The notes: generated by a model from the letters alone, not told the origin. Shown: positions 17,111 through 25,856, counted from the first letter of the stretch. The stretch is 64,000 bases of DNA from an uncultured Acidimicrobiales bacterium (GCA_951813555.1 OX638344.1:930001-994000); one strand, 5' to 3'. Made by a program: numbers and translations.

Positions 17111-18568
17111 ATGCGCCGATGGCATTGGCTGGTCTTGGTGGTTGTGGCGGCGCTGTTGTTTGCCGGCTGTGGTGGGGATTCGGACGGATCGTCGCCCGCA
17201 ACGGCTGGAGCGAGCGAGCCGACGGTGGCACCTGAGCCTGCTACCGCTCCCGATAGCGATAGTGCCGACACAGAAGACGCAGGCGATTCGGCGTCTGTGG
17301 ACGGAGGTTCTGATCAGAGCAGCGCCGCAGACAGCGAAGCTTCTGAGGAGGCGAGCACCTCCGCCGACGGAGACCTGGAGCAGAGCGGCGACGCCGACAG
17401 CGAAGAGGCCGAAGGCGGGGTTGTCGAGCTGACGGCGACTGCTCGGGGGGTGACAGCCGACACGATCACGCTGGGAGTTGCCATCACCGACGTGACCGTT
17501 TTCGCTGAGGTGGGCGACATCTTGGCCCGGTACCAGCCGCTCGTCGACGCCACCAATGCCGCCGGCGGGATCAACGGTCGCCAGGTGGAGATCATTACCG
17601 AGCAGTGGGACATCCTCGACCAAACGGCGTTCGAAGCGGCGTGCGTGGCCCTGACCGAGGACAACGAAGTGTTCTTGGTGCTCGGATTCCTCATCCCTGG
17701 CTGGGGCAACATCTTCTGCTACACCGAAATCAACGAAACCATCGTCATCAACTCCGCCGACTTGGACCAGCAGGACATCGAGGCCAGCAACGGGCGCTTG
17801 ATGACCACCCGCCCGTACCAGTTCGGCTCGCTGCTGGCCGGACTGGAGCTGTTGAGGCCCGAACTTGACGGGGCCAGGGTTGTCATCTACGGCGGTTCAG
17901 TCGACGGGCGGATCGAGATCGCCGAGGAACTGCTCCGCGGTTTCGGCGCCGAGATTCTCGAGGTCACCAGACAACAGATAGGCGGGGAAGATCTGATTGC
18001 TGCGGAGTCCGAGATCGGCATCCACGTCGAACGGTGGCGGACCCACGATCCCGAGTGGATCATCAACGTCGACGGCGCCGTGGCCGGTGTCCTGCACGGT
18101 CTCGAGCGGGCAGGGCAGACCGACTGGAACATCGTCACCCCGGCCAACGATGTGGCTACCAATACCGCGCTCGGAGCCGACCTGAGCGTGTTTTCCAATC
18201 TGATCGCCACCGGTGAGCCCGGTGTCGACGAGCTGGCCGCCCAAGGCCTGTATGGCATTCCCGAGTGCTTCGAGATCATTAACGAGGCGACCGGGCAGGG
18301 CCTGGGTACATCCACCGAAGGCGAAGACGCCAAATCCGGGACAGCCGTCGAGGTCTGTGCGTCGTGGGACATCTTCGTGGCCCTGGCAACGGCCGCAGGG
18401 CCTGAGCTCACCCCCGAGAGCTTCCTCCAAGCCGGCTACGACCTCGGGCAATTCCCCATGACGGGGTCGCCGAGCGGGAATCTCGCCCCCGACAAGCCGT
18501 GGGTGTCCAACGCCCAGCCGGCGCTCTTCGTCTACGACGCGGAGTTGGACGCATTCGTACCTCGCTGA
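17111..18568 (+). CDS. ABC transporter substrate-binding lipoprotein, LivK type
   Basis: A 485-residue receptor with a short signal peptide and lipobox LLFAG-C (Cys20). A Ser/Asp/Glu/Ala-rich linker of about 85 residues follows, unlike the Pro-Glu linkers of the receptors at 2665 and 33256. The binding fold starts near 'GVTADTITLGVAITD'. The segments 'GGINGRQVEII', 'LTEDNEVF' and 'ATAAGPELTPESFLQA' match those at 33256 closely, so the two are paralogs. GAGGGAG lies just ahead of the start; a GTG three bases earlier is an alternative. No permease or ATPase gene adjoins it, so it is an orphan receptor. Confidence 0.88.
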   Translation: MRRWHWLVLVVVAALLFAGCGGDSDGSSPATAGASEPTVAPEPATAPDSDSADTEDAGDSASVDGGSDQSSAADSEASEEASTSADGDLEQSGDADSEEAEGGVVELTATARGVTADTITLGVAITDVTVFAEVGDILARYQPLVDATNAAGGINGRQVEIITEQWDILDQTAFEAACVALTEDNEVFLVLGFLIPGWGNIFCYTEINETIVINSADLDQQDIEASNGRLMTTRPYQFGSLLAGLELLRPELDGARVVIYGGSVDGRIEIAEELLRGFGAEILEVTRQQIGGEDLIAAESEIGIHVERWRTHDPEWIINVDGAVAGVLHGLERAGQTDWNIVTPANDVATNTALGADLSVFSNLIATGEPGVDELAAQGLYGIPECFEIINEATGQGLGTSTEGEDAKSGTAVEVCASWDIFVALATAAGPELTPESFLQAGYDLGQFPMTGSPSGNLAPDKPWVSNAQPALFVYDAELDAFVPR

Positions 18569-18609
18569 CCAATGCCAGCCGTCGTCCAACGGCCACCGAA
18601 TCGATTTGG

Positions 18610-18696
18610 CGGAAGGTATGGGATTCGAACCCATGGTGACCCGGAGGCCACAACGGCTTTCGAGGCCGCCCCATTCGTCCGCTCTGGCAACCTTCC
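18610..18696 (-). tRNA. tRNA-Ser(CGA)
   Basis: An 87-nt minus-strand cloverleaf with a long variable arm, as expected for a class II tRNA. The acceptor stem is GGAAGGT/ACCTTCC with discriminator G, the anticodon stem GCGGC/GCCGT encloses loop CTCGAAA (anticodon CGA), and the T-loop is TTCGAAT. No CCA is encoded. It lies tail-to-tail with the receptor gene and head-to-head with tadA. Confidence 0.95.
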
Positions 18697-18750
18697 GCTC
18701 ATCAGGGTAGTGGGCCGCGTCGGCCTACTCCCAGCCCATAACCTGACCTC

Positions 18751-19200
18751 GTGACCGATGACCGCCAGCTCATGGAACTGGCCTTGGCTGAGGCTCGGAG
18801 GGCGGTTGAGCGCGGCGAGGTCCCCATTGGCGCGGTGGTGGCTATTGACGGGGCGGTGCTGGCCGCCCGCCACAACGAGCGGGAGAGCACCAACGATCCC
18901 ACCGCCCACGCCGAGATCCTGGCCCTGCGGGACGCGGCCGCGGCGCGGGGCTCGTCCCGGCTCGACGGGGCGGTGCTGGTGACCACGCTGGAACCGTGCC
19001 CGATGTGCGCGGGGGCGGCGGTGATGGCCCGGGTGGCCCGGGTGGTGTTCGCCGCCGAAGATCCCAAGGCCGGGGCGTGCGGCACGCTCTACAACCTGGG
19101 GGCCGACCCCCGCCTCAACCACAACTTCGAGGTGGTGGGCGGCGTGGGGCGAGACGAAGCGGCCGCGTTGCTCAAGGACTTTTTCGCCGCTCGCCGCTGA
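18751..19200 (+). CDS. tadA: tRNA-specific adenosine deaminase TadA
   Basis: A 149-residue zinc deaminase that converts A34 to inosine in tRNA-Arg(ACG), allowing one tRNA to read CGU, CGC and CGA. The active site is clear: His53-x-Glu55 ('HAEI') supplies the first zinc ligand and the proton shuttle, and 'PCPMC' gives Cys83 and Cys86. The N-terminal helix followed by 'EVPIGAVV' is typical of TadA rather than of cytidine or guanine deaminases. It starts with GTG at 18751. Its tRNA substrate is encoded at 10953 in this window. Confidence 0.95.
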   Translation: MTDDRQLMELALAEARRAVERGEVPIGAVVAIDGAVLAARHNERESTNDPTAHAEILALRDAAAARGSSRLDGAVLVTTLEPCPMCAGAAVMARVARVVFAAEDPKAGACGTLYNLGADPRLNHNFEVVGGVGRDEAAALLKDFFAARR

Positions 19201-19203
19201 GGA

Positions 19204-19776
19204 CTATCGGCGGCGTTTGCGCTGGACCGCCTTGCGCTTGCGGGGCCAGAAGACCCAGACGGCTAGGACCACGGCCACGGGGATTATCACCACTAAGGCC
19301 AAGGTGCTGCCGCTGATGCCACCTCCGCCGCCCGAGCCTTCGGCGGCGGACGCGGGGAGCCACTCGGGTGAAGCGGCAGCCGGGTCGTAGGTGAATTCGA
19401 GCTCCTCAGTGGCCCAATCCCCATCGCTATGGTCGAGCAACTCCCAAATCACCCTGTAGCGGCCCGGCTCGGTTAGCGGGTCGAAACGGCCCCGCACCAG
19501 GTGGCCGTTCACCTCTATCGCTGTCAGAACGAGGGTGCCGTCGGGATATTGCAGCGCCACTCCATTGGAGTCGTGGGGCTGAATGGGGTCTCGGAACTCC
19601 ATCTCCACCCGGTCGACCATTCCGCCCACCACTTGACCGGGGTTCGGGGCCGACCGGTGCATCTCCGCATGGGCCGCGGCGGTGCTGCTGAACACCGCCA
19701 GAAGCGAGAGCAAGAGGGCGAGCACGATAGCAATCGCCACCACCAGCGCCACGATCTTTCGAGTCCGAACCCTCAC
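19204..19776 (-). CDS. CopC-like domain protein with C-terminal membrane anchor
   Basis: A 190-residue exported protein. A long N-terminal hydrophobic signal ends in 'TAAAHA', and the mature region begins 'HAEMHRSAPNPGQ', which matches the start of the copper-resistance CopC/YobA domain where the first His binds copper. The beta-sandwich ends near residue 130; a Gly/Ser linker, one transmembrane helix ('LALVVIIPVAVVLAVWVF') and a very basic tail (RKRKAVQRKRRR) follow. This gives an outward-facing domain tethered to the membrane. Copper binding is inferred from the family; no CopD partner is adjacent. The stop lies 3 bp from the tadA stop. Confidence 0.78.
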   Translation of the reverse strand: MRVRTRKIVALVVAIAIVLALLLSLLAVFSSTAAAHAEMHRSAPNPGQVVGGMVDRVEMEFRDPIQPHDSNGVALQYPDGTLVLTAIEVNGHLVRGRFDPLTEPGRYRVIWELLDHSDGDWATEELEFTYDPAAASPEWLPASAAEGSGGGGGISGSTLALVVIIPVAVVLAVWVFWPRKRKAVQRKRRR

Positions 19777-19856
19777 GCTGCAACCCTACGACGCAACTTG
19801 CCCCTCCAAACAGCCGACTGTCACACCTGCGGCGTATCGTGCAGGAAGTGCATGCG

Positions 19857-21731
19857 ATGGGCGGCGCCCACGGCGCCATCGGCCACGATCCCTCCGGGGT
19901 CAAGGGCAAGCAGATAGCCGGGCAGACGATCCGCCGGGTGGCCGGTTTTGCGCGTCCCTACCGGAACATGCTCATCGGGTTCGTGGTGGTGCTGCTGTTG
20001 GGGGCGCTGTTGTCGCTGGTGCCGCCGCTTTTGTTCCGCCAGATCATCGACGACGCCATCGCCAACAGCGACCGGGGCCAGGTGAACCTGCTGGCCGCCA
20101 TCATCGTGCTGGCCGCCTTCGGGGAAGCGGCCCTCGCCTTCATCGAGCGCTACTGGTCGTCACGCATCGGCGAGGGGCTGATCTACGACCTGCGGGTGGG
20201 GCTGTACGACCACGTGCAGCGCATGCCGATGGCATTCTTCACCCGGGTGCAGACCGGCTCGCTCATCAGCCGGATGAACAACGACGTGATCGGCGCCCAG
20301 CGGGCCTTCACCGGCACGCTGGGATCGGTGGTGTCCAACACCATCGTGCTGGCCACCACGCTGGTGGCCATGTTCCTGCTGGAGTGGCGGCTAACGCTGA
20401 TGGCTCTGGCCCTGCTGCCGGTGTTCATCCTGCCCACCAAGCGGGTGGGCCGGCGGCTCCAGGCCCTCACCCGGGAGTCCATGGAGCACAACGCCTCTAT
20501 GAACACGGTGATGACCGAGAAGCTGAACGTGTCAGGAGCGATGCTGGTGAAGCTGTTCGGGCGCCACAACCAGGAGCGGGACGGGTTCGGCGCCACCGCC
20601 GGGCGAGTGCGGGACATCGGGGTGCGCAGCGCCATGTACGGGCGGGCGTTCTTCATCGCGCTGAGCCTGGTGGGGGCGGTGGGGGCCGCGGTTCTGTACT
20701 GGGTGGGCGGCCACCTGGTGATCTCCGAGACCATCACGGTGGGGACGCTGGCGGCCATGGGGCTGATGGTGGTGCGGATATACATGCCGCTCACCAGCCT
20801 GACCAACGCCCGGGTGGACGTGATGACCGCGCTGGTGTCGTTCGAGCGGGTATTCGAAGTACTCGACACCCCCAACCCCATCGCCGACCGGCCCGGCGCC
20901 CCGAAGCTGCAAAGTCCCAAGGGGCGGATCGAGCTGGCCGACGTGACCTTCACCTACCCGCCCAGCGACGACCGGCTGGCCTCGCTGCAAACCAACGCCG
21001 CCGCGCCGGAGGCCACCGGCAGTCCGGTGCTGCGCAACCTGTCGGCGGTGATCGAGCCGGGCCAGTTGGTGGCGCTGGTGGGGCCGTCGGGAGCGGGAAA
21101 GACCACCCTGGTTGCGCTGTTGAACCGGTTGTACGACGTGGACAGCGGGGCGGTTCTGATCGACGGCAGCGACGTTCGGGATGTAACCCAGGAGTCGCTG
21201 CGGGCCTCGGTGGGCGTAGTCCCTCAAGACCCGCACCTGTTCCATGAGACGGTGGCCGACAACCTTCTCTATGTCCGGCCCGGCGCAACCCAAGCCGAGA
21301 TGGAGGCCGCCTGCCGCTCGGCCCACATCCACGACCTCATCGCGTCGCTGCCCGAGGGCTACAACACCCTGGTGGGTGAGCGGGGCTACCGCCTGTCGGG
21401 CGGCGAGAAGCAGCGGGTGGCCATCGCCCGGGTGCTGCTCAAAGACCCGGCCATAGTGGTGCTGGACGAGGCCACCAGCCATTTGGACAGCGAGAACGAG
21501 GCGCTGGTGCAACAGGCGTTGGGCATCGCGCTCCAGGGGCGGACTGCGGTGGTGATCGCCCACCGGCTGTCCACGGTGACTAACGCCGATCAGATCCTGG
21601 TTCTGGACCAGGGAGAACTGGTGGAGTCAGGCCGCCATGATGACCTGCTGGCCGCCGGGGGGCTGTACGCCGAGCTATACCGCACGCTGGTGCGCAACGA
21701 GCAGCGGTCACCGGCGAAGAGCGCGCTGTGA
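19857..21731 (+). CDS. ABC exporter half-transporter (MsbA/LmrA type)
   Basis: A 624-residue fused permease-ATPase expected to work as a homodimer. Six transmembrane helices occupy residues ~30-340. The ATPase contains Walker A 'GPSGAGKTT' (~408), signature 'LSGGEKQRVAIAR' (~513), Walker B 'AIVVLDEATS' (~535) and H-loop 'AHRLST'. The ATG at 19857 has AGGAAG 8 nt upstream; in-frame GTGs at 19839 and 19848 are alternatives. The stop overlaps the GTG start of xseA (GTGA), so exporter and exonuclease subunits share a transcript. The substrate could be lipid or drug-like and cannot be read from sequence. Confidence 0.9.
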   Translation: MGGAHGAIGHDPSGVKGKQIAGQTIRRVAGFARPYRNMLIGFVVVLLLGALLSLVPPLLFRQIIDDAIANSDRGQVNLLAAIIVLAAFGEAALAFIERYWSSRIGEGLIYDLRVGLYDHVQRMPMAFFTRVQTGSLISRMNNDVIGAQRAFTGTLGSVVSNTIVLATTLVAMFLLEWRLTLMALALLPVFILPTKRVGRRLQALTRESMEHNASMNTVMTEKLNVSGAMLVKLFGRHNQERDGFGATAGRVRDIGVRSAMYGRAFFIALSLVGAVGAAVLYWVGGHLVISETITVGTLAAMGLMVVRIYMPLTSLTNARVDVMTALVSFERVFEVLDTPNPIADRPGAPKLQSPKGRIELADVTFTYPPSDDRLASLQTNAAAPEATGSPVLRNLSAVIEPGQLVALVGPSGAGKTTLVALLNRLYDVDSGAVLIDGSDVRDVTQESLRASVGVVPQDPHLFHETVADNLLYVRPGATQAEMEAACRSAHIHDLIASLPEGYNTLVGERGYRLSGGEKQRVAIARVLLKDPAIVVLDEATSHLDSENEALVQQALGIALQGRTAVVIAHRLSTVTNADQILVLDQGELVESGRHDDLLAAGGLYAELYRTLVRNEQRSPAKSAL

Positions 21732-23140
21732 GTCTGTTCGACTCGGCTGCGGAGAGGGCCGCCAGTGAGCCGATGACGTTCACGGTCGCCGAGCTAGCCG
21801 ACCGGATCAAGCAGGTGTTGGGCGACGCCTTCGGCGACGAGCTGTGGGTGGAGGGCGAGATCCGCAACCTGAGCCGTGCCCGCAGCGGCCACATGTACTT
21901 CGACCTGGTCGAGCCCGATCCCGACAACGGTGCCGGCAAGCAGCCCGAGGCATCGATCTCGGTGGCGCTGTTCCGGTTCAATCGGGAGAGGGTGGAAGAG
22001 ACGCTTCGCCGCCAGGGCGGTATGGCCATGGAAGACGGGATGAAGGTCCGCATCCAGGGGAAGCTGGACTTCTGGCCTCCTGGGGGACGGCTTCAGCTGT
22101 ACATGTCGGGCATCGATCCCAACTTCACGCTGGGCGAACTTGAGGCCGAGCGGCTGCGGTTATTGGAGAAGCTGCGCGACGAGGGCCTGTTGAATAAGAA
22201 CCAGGGCGTGCCCTTCCCGGTGGCCCCGCTGCGAATCGGCCTAGTCACCTCCAACGGCAGCGCGGCCCATCACGACTTTCGCGACGAGTTGGTTGCCAGC
22301 GGGCTGGCCTGGGAGGTGACGCTGGCCGACACCCCGGTGCAGGGGGTGGACGCTCCCCCGCTCATCGCCGCGGCAATTGGGGCGGTGGGCCGGTCTGGAG
22401 TGGACGTGATTGCGGTGGTGAGAGGCGGCGGAGCCCGCACCGACCTGGTGGCCTTCGACAGCGAGGCCGTGGCCCGGGCCGTCGCCGATGCCCCAGTGCC
22501 GGTGGTGACCGGCGTGGGCCATGAGATCGACCGGACCATCATCGACGAGGTGGCCCACGAGGCCCAGAAGACTCCCACTGCCTGTGCGGTGTTCATCGTG
22601 ACCGCCGCCCGAGCCCATCTGGAAGCCGCCGAGCAGGCGTGGGAGGGCGCCTCTGCGTGGGCCCAACGGCTGTTGGTCGAAGCCGATCAGCGGCTAGTGA
22701 ACGTGAGCCAGACCACCGCCCGAGCCGCCGAAGGCCACCTGCTCCGGGCGGACAGCCGACTCAAGAGCCGAGCCGGGCGAATCAGGGAGCTGGCCGAGAC
22801 CCGGACCCGGGGCGAGACTCGTCGGGTGGACGGATGTGCGGGAGCCATGCGCCACCGGGTGTCGACGGCCATTGTCGATGGTCAGCGCACGCTTGACCGG
22901 GTGAAGTCAAGGACGACAGCCCAGGCCCTGCGAATCCCGAAGTCCGCAGCCAAGGAGTTGGCCAATTTGGAGGGCCGGGCACGCCTGCTCGACCCTCGGG
23001 CAATCTTGGCCCGCGGTTGGTCGATCACCCGCCATAGCGGCAAAGTTGTGCGCGACCCGGTATCGCTGGCCGTCGGCGATGAACTGGTGACCACCCTGGC
23101 CGAGGGCGAGCTGCACAGCACGGTGTCGGAAAGCAAGTAA
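21728..23140 (+). CDS. xseA: Exodeoxyribonuclease VII large subunit
   Basis: A 470-residue catalytic subunit of exonuclease VII, which degrades single-stranded DNA from both ends. The N-terminal OB-fold ('ELWVEGEIRNLSRARSGHMY') binds ssDNA. The catalytic region carries 'GLVTSNGSAAHHDF', 'RGGGARTDL' and 'GVGHEIDRTI', all diagnostic of XseA. A long helical region follows, as usual. The GTG start overlaps the exporter stop. The small subunit gene lies 13 bp downstream, behind a GGAG site. Confidence 0.94.
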   Translation: MSLFDSAAERAASEPMTFTVAELADRIKQVLGDAFGDELWVEGEIRNLSRARSGHMYFDLVEPDPDNGAGKQPEASISVALFRFNRERVEETLRRQGGMAMEDGMKVRIQGKLDFWPPGGRLQLYMSGIDPNFTLGELEAERLRLLEKLRDEGLLNKNQGVPFPVAPLRIGLVTSNGSAAHHDFRDELVASGLAWEVTLADTPVQGVDAPPLIAAAIGAVGRSGVDVIAVVRGGGARTDLVAFDSEAVARAVADAPVPVVTGVGHEIDRTIIDEVAHEAQKTPTACAVFIVTAARAHLEAAEQAWEGASAWAQRLLVEADQRLVNVSQTTARAAEGHLLRADSRLKSRAGRIRELAETRTRGETRRVDGCAGAMRHRVSTAIVDGQRTLDRVKSRTTAQALRIPKSAAKELANLEGRARLLDPRAILARGWSITRHSGKVVRDPVSLAVGDELVTTLAEGELHSTVSESK

Positions 23141-23153
23141 GGAGCACGAGACG

Positions 23154-23417
23154 ATGAGCACACAAGAGATCGGCTACGCCGACGCGCTGAGCGAACTTCG
23201 GCAGATCCTGGGCGAGCTGGAGGCCGAAGACATCGACATCGACGTGCTGGCGGTGAAGGTCGAGCGGGCCGCGGAGCTGATCCGGGTGTGCCGAGGACGG
23301 ATCAACAACGCCGAGGTGCGGGTAAAAGAGATCGTGGCCGGATTGGACCGCGAAGAAGACGAGTCCTCCCCTGCCAACCAGGAAGACGACTGGGACGACG
23401 CTTTCTCAGACGACTAG
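23154..23417 (+). CDS. xseB: Exodeoxyribonuclease VII small subunit
   Basis: An 87-residue helical protein with 'YADALSELRQILGELEAEDIDID' style XseB core and 'CRGRINNAEVRVKEI' second helix, the region that packs on the extended helix of XseA. The C-terminal tail is acidic. Its position 13 bp behind xseA supports the call. Confidence 0.92.
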   Translation: MSTQEIGYADALSELRQILGELEAEDIDIDVLAVKVERAAELIRVCRGRINNAEVRVKEIVAGLDREEDESSPANQEDDWDDAFSDD

Positions 23418-23435
23418 AACGACACCCACCAATTT

Positions 23436-24461
23436 GTGGTTGATTGCCGCCATCGCGGGGAGCAGGTCTTGCCCATAGAGAAACTCGACACGGTCGACGC
23501 CTTCATCGTGTTCGATTTGGCCGACGCGCCCGAGTCGGTGGGCATCGTCCGGTCGGCCCGCAAGATCCTGCCCGGAGGCGCCAGCGACCTGGCCCGGTCG
23601 ATAACCTACGCCCTCGCCACTTTCGAGATGCGCCGCAGCGGGGCCTCCGCAGGGATCAACGCCGTTGACGACGACCGGGCCGATGCGGTGGCCAAGTTCA
23701 CCGCCGAGATCGCCCCCATGGTGGCTTCCGGCCGCTTTCTGCCCGAGCCGGGAGCCCGGGTACCCCGGGCCGCGCTGGAGTCATTGGCCAAGGCCGACCC
23801 CCGTTCGTCGGTTGGTGGAATGGCCGACCACGCGGCCGTGGCCGGGGTGGTAGCCGCCGCTGCGTCTGCCGCTGGCGGGTTGGACGGCCGCACGGTAACC
23901 ATCGAGGGCTTCAACGGCAGCGGCCCCGCTCTGGCCGCCGCGGTGGTTGAGCAGGGGGCCAAGGTCGTTGCCGTCACGTCCGGCACCAAGGGAGCTGTCA
24001 ACCAAGGCGGATTCCCTGCTGATGCCTTGAGCACGACGGGCAGCATCCCCGAAGGCGATCAGACCGCGACCGAGGCCCTGGCCGAACCGGTCGACATGCT
24101 GTTCGCCGGATCCAAAATGGGGGTGGTCAATCACACCGTGGCTGAGCAGCTCACCGTGGGCACGGTGGTCCCCCACGGCCCGATCCCAGTAACGGCGAAG
24201 GCTCTGTCCGTGCTCGGCCGGTCCGACACCACCGTGGTCCCCGATTTCATCTCCACCGCCGGCCCGCTGTTCGCCTGGTGGCCCACCGGCGACCCCACCC
24301 CCGAGGCCATCGCCGCCGACGCCGCCGCCAAGATCACCGCCTCCCTGGAGGAGATCGCCGACCACCCCGACGGCCTCTTCCTCGCCGCCGCCCAAAGAGC
24401 CGAGTCGTTCCTAGCCACCTGGCAAGAAACCCTCCCCTTCGGCCGCCCCTTGGCGTCGTAG
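23436..24461 (+). CDS. Glu/Leu/Phe/Val dehydrogenase-like protein, probably atypical
   Basis: A 341-residue protein resembling amino acid dehydrogenases of the Glu/Leu/Phe/Val family. The C-terminal half has the NAD-domain pattern 'GRTVTIEGFNGSGPAL' and 'GAKVVAVTSGTKG'. The N-terminal loop 'GASAGINA' sits where these enzymes normally have a GGxKGG motif containing a substrate-binding Lys, and that Lys is absent. The start is uncertain: GTG at 23436 has no ribosome site, whereas an in-frame TTG at 23469 follows GGGGAG by 6 nt and may be the true start. It follows xseB by 18 bp. An altered or lost dehydrogenase activity is inferred, not shown. Confidence 0.65.
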   Translation: MVDCRHRGEQVLPIEKLDTVDAFIVFDLADAPESVGIVRSARKILPGGASDLARSITYALATFEMRRSGASAGINAVDDDRADAVAKFTAEIAPMVASGRFLPEPGARVPRAALESLAKADPRSSVGGMADHAAVAGVVAAAASAAGGLDGRTVTIEGFNGSGPALAAAVVEQGAKVVAVTSGTKGAVNQGGFPADALSTTGSIPEGDQTATEALAEPVDMLFAGSKMGVVNHTVAEQLTVGTVVPHGPIPVTAKALSVLGRSDTTVVPDFISTAGPLFAWWPTGDPTPEAIAADAAAKITASLEEIADHPDGLFLAAAQRAESFLATWQETLPFGRPLAS

Positions 24462-24510
24462 AAATTCGCTTGCCTGCGGAACCAGCAAAACCATCTGCAA
24501 GGCCGTGACT

Positions 24511-24978
24511 ATGAAAGTTGCAATTCGGAAAGCAACCCAGGGCGATCTTGCTGCGGTCATCGACCTCCGGATTGAGTTCTTGGCGCATGTCAGAGGACCT
24601 GAGTACCAAGCTCCAATTGGGTTCTTGGAGAAGACGGCGGATTTCATTCAACGGCATCTCGAACTCGACCAATTGCACATATGGCTTGCTCAGGACTCAT
24701 CAGGCCCGTGTGTAGGAGTGGTCTCAATGCTTCTATGGCCAAGACCACCCCTCCCCGAGAACGAGCGAACCACCGAAGCAATGATCACCAACATGTTCGT
24801 CCGGCCATCACACCAAGGTCAGGGCATCGGACGACGACTCCTCGAGCAATGCATCGCAGCCGCCGACCAATTCAAAATCGGCTGCTTCCTCCTCCAAACC
24901 ACTTTGGAGGGACGATCCCTCTACACCTCGGCAGGCTTCACTCCAACAGCCGACTGGATGGAGCTACGACCCCAATAG
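24511..24978 (+). CDS. GNAT family N-acetyltransferase
   Basis: A 155-residue acetyltransferase of the GCN5 superfamily. The start 'VAIRKATQGDLAAVIDLR' is the usual beta1-alpha1 unit, and the acetyl-CoA pyrophosphate loop is 'VRPSHQGQGIGRRLLE' (Q/RxxGxG/A). The closing 'LYTSAGFTP' is the standard final strand-helix motif. I chose ATG 24511 because AAGG lies 8 nt upstream; GTG 24505 is in frame. The acceptor is unknown. Base composition is somewhat lower in GC than the preceding operon, in line with an accessory gene. Confidence 0.85.
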   Translation: MKVAIRKATQGDLAAVIDLRIEFLAHVRGPEYQAPIGFLEKTADFIQRHLELDQLHIWLAQDSSGPCVGVVSMLLWPRPPLPENERTTEAMITNMFVRPSHQGQGIGRRLLEQCIAAADQFKIGCFLLQTTLEGRSLYTSAGFTPTADWMELRPQ

Positions 24979-25080
24979 CTGGGGCCTAGAACCAGCCTCT
25001 ATCTATCTTCGGGTCAGCCGCTAGGGGGGACTCTGCAAATGGGGAGGTCGTCCCCCTGCTTCCTGAAGATCGTAGCCTCT

Positions 25081-25109
25081 ACAGAGTGATTGCACTGCAA
25101 TCACTCTGT
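25081..25109. promoter_or_regulatory. Perfect 29-bp palindrome, candidate toxin-antitoxin operator
   Basis: Two perfect 14-bp arms, ACAGAGTGATTGCA and its reverse complement, flank a single central C. The palindrome ends 39 bp ahead of the antitoxin ATG. It covers a possible -35 (TTGCAC, 25090-25095), with a weak -10 (TTGTAG or TGTAGG) 16-17 bp further on. Autorepression by antitoxin-toxin complexes binding inverted repeats at this position is typical of FitAB/VapBC operons. No U-tract follows, so a terminator is less likely. Confidence 0.75.
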
Positions 25110-25148
25110 CATTGTAGGCTTGTTGCAGGCAGGAGAGAGGAAGCGGGC

Positions 25149-25391
25149 ATGGCCAGCATTACCATTCGCAATCTGGATGATGAGGTCAAGATTCGACTGC
25201 GCATAAGAGCAGCCAGTCACGGCCGCTCAATGGAGGAGGAGGCCCGCTTGATCCTGCGCGATGCAGTCGAGAACGAGAAAGGCCCAGAAAATCTTGCCAC
25301 CGCGATCCGCGATCGCTTCGCCCCCTTTGGCGGTGTGGAATTCGAGTTGCCAACGCGCCAGCCTGTAGCGGAACCGCCTCACTTCGAGTGA
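25149..25391 (+). CDS. FitA/VapB-type ribbon-helix-helix antitoxin
   Basis: An 80-residue protein beginning 'MASITIRNLDDEVKIRLR', the DNA-binding ribbon-helix-helix start of FitA-like antitoxins, followed by 'AASHGRSMEEEARLIL'. The C-terminal part (~45-80) would wrap the toxin and block its active site. GAGAGGAAG precedes the ATG. The frame is open upstream to 25086, but that extension crosses the palindrome and is not credible. The toxin gene starts 10 bp after the stop. The dimer is expected to bind the palindrome at 25081. Confidence 0.9.
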   Translation: MASITIRNLDDEVKIRLRIRAASHGRSMEEEARLILRDAVENEKGPENLATAIRDRFAPFGGVEFELPTRQPVAEPPHFE

Positions 25392-25401
25392 GCCCGACAC
25401 A

Positions 25402-25824
25402 GTGATCGTGCTCGACACCAACGTCGTGTCCGAGTTGATGCGACCGATGCCTGATCCATCTGTTGAGGCGTGGGTAGCGAATCGGACGGCGTCCACCTTG
25501 TACTTCACCGCGGTGGGTGAGGCGGAACTCCTTTTTGGCCTGGCAATCATGGCGGCAGGCAAGCGCCGAGATGCTCTGGAATCTGAGATCGAGGCCATGC
25601 TGCGCCAAGACTTCGCCGACCGGGTGCTGCCTTTCGATAGCGATGCAGCCCGGGCCTACGCCGAGATTGCCGCGTCCTGCCGAGCCACCGGGCACCCCGT
25701 TTCCCAATCTGACGCCCAAATTGCGGCAATTGCCCACGCACGAGGTATGGCAGTGGCAACTCGCAATGTCCGCCATTTCGCTGAGACGGGAGTCGAGTTA
25801 ATCAACCCTTGGATTGCCGTTTGA
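25402..25824 (+). CDS. FitB/VapC-type PIN-domain toxin
   Basis: A 140-residue PIN ribonuclease. Acidic residues Asp5 ('VLDTN'), Glu42 ('GEAEL') and Asp104 ('SDAQIAAIA') match the metal-binding positions. The fourth site, in 'ATRNVRHF', carries His instead of Asp. Family members cleave RNA, often tRNA or rRNA, when the antitoxin is lost. The start is GTG at 25402. The order antitoxin-toxin and the short gap are typical, and this pair is probably co-transcribed from the palindrome-bearing promoter. Confidence 0.92.
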   Translation: MIVLDTNVVSELMRPMPDPSVEAWVANRTASTLYFTAVGEAELLFGLAIMAAGKRRDALESEIEAMLRQDFADRVLPFDSDAARAYAEIAASCRATGHPVSQSDAQIAAIAHARGMAVATRNVRHFAETGVELINPWIAV

Positions 25825-25827
25825 ATT

Positions 25828-25856
25828 TGTTCGCTTGAAGCCAAATCAAGTGAACA
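25828..25856. terminator. Hairpin between convergent genes, possible bidirectional terminator
   Basis: Arms TGTTCGCTTGA and TCAAGTGAACA pair over 11 positions with one G-T wobble around a 7-nt loop. The hairpin sits 4 bp after the PIN toxin stop and 36 bp from the convergent acyl-CoA dehydrogenase stop. No clear U-tract follows on either strand, so it is at best a non-canonical terminator. Confidence 0.45.

Noticed and set aside
25023..25054. Hairpin AGGGGGA/TCCCCCT after the acetyltransferase as a terminator
   Set aside because: The loop is more than 20 nt and no U-tract follows; the pairing could be chance in GC-rich sequence.
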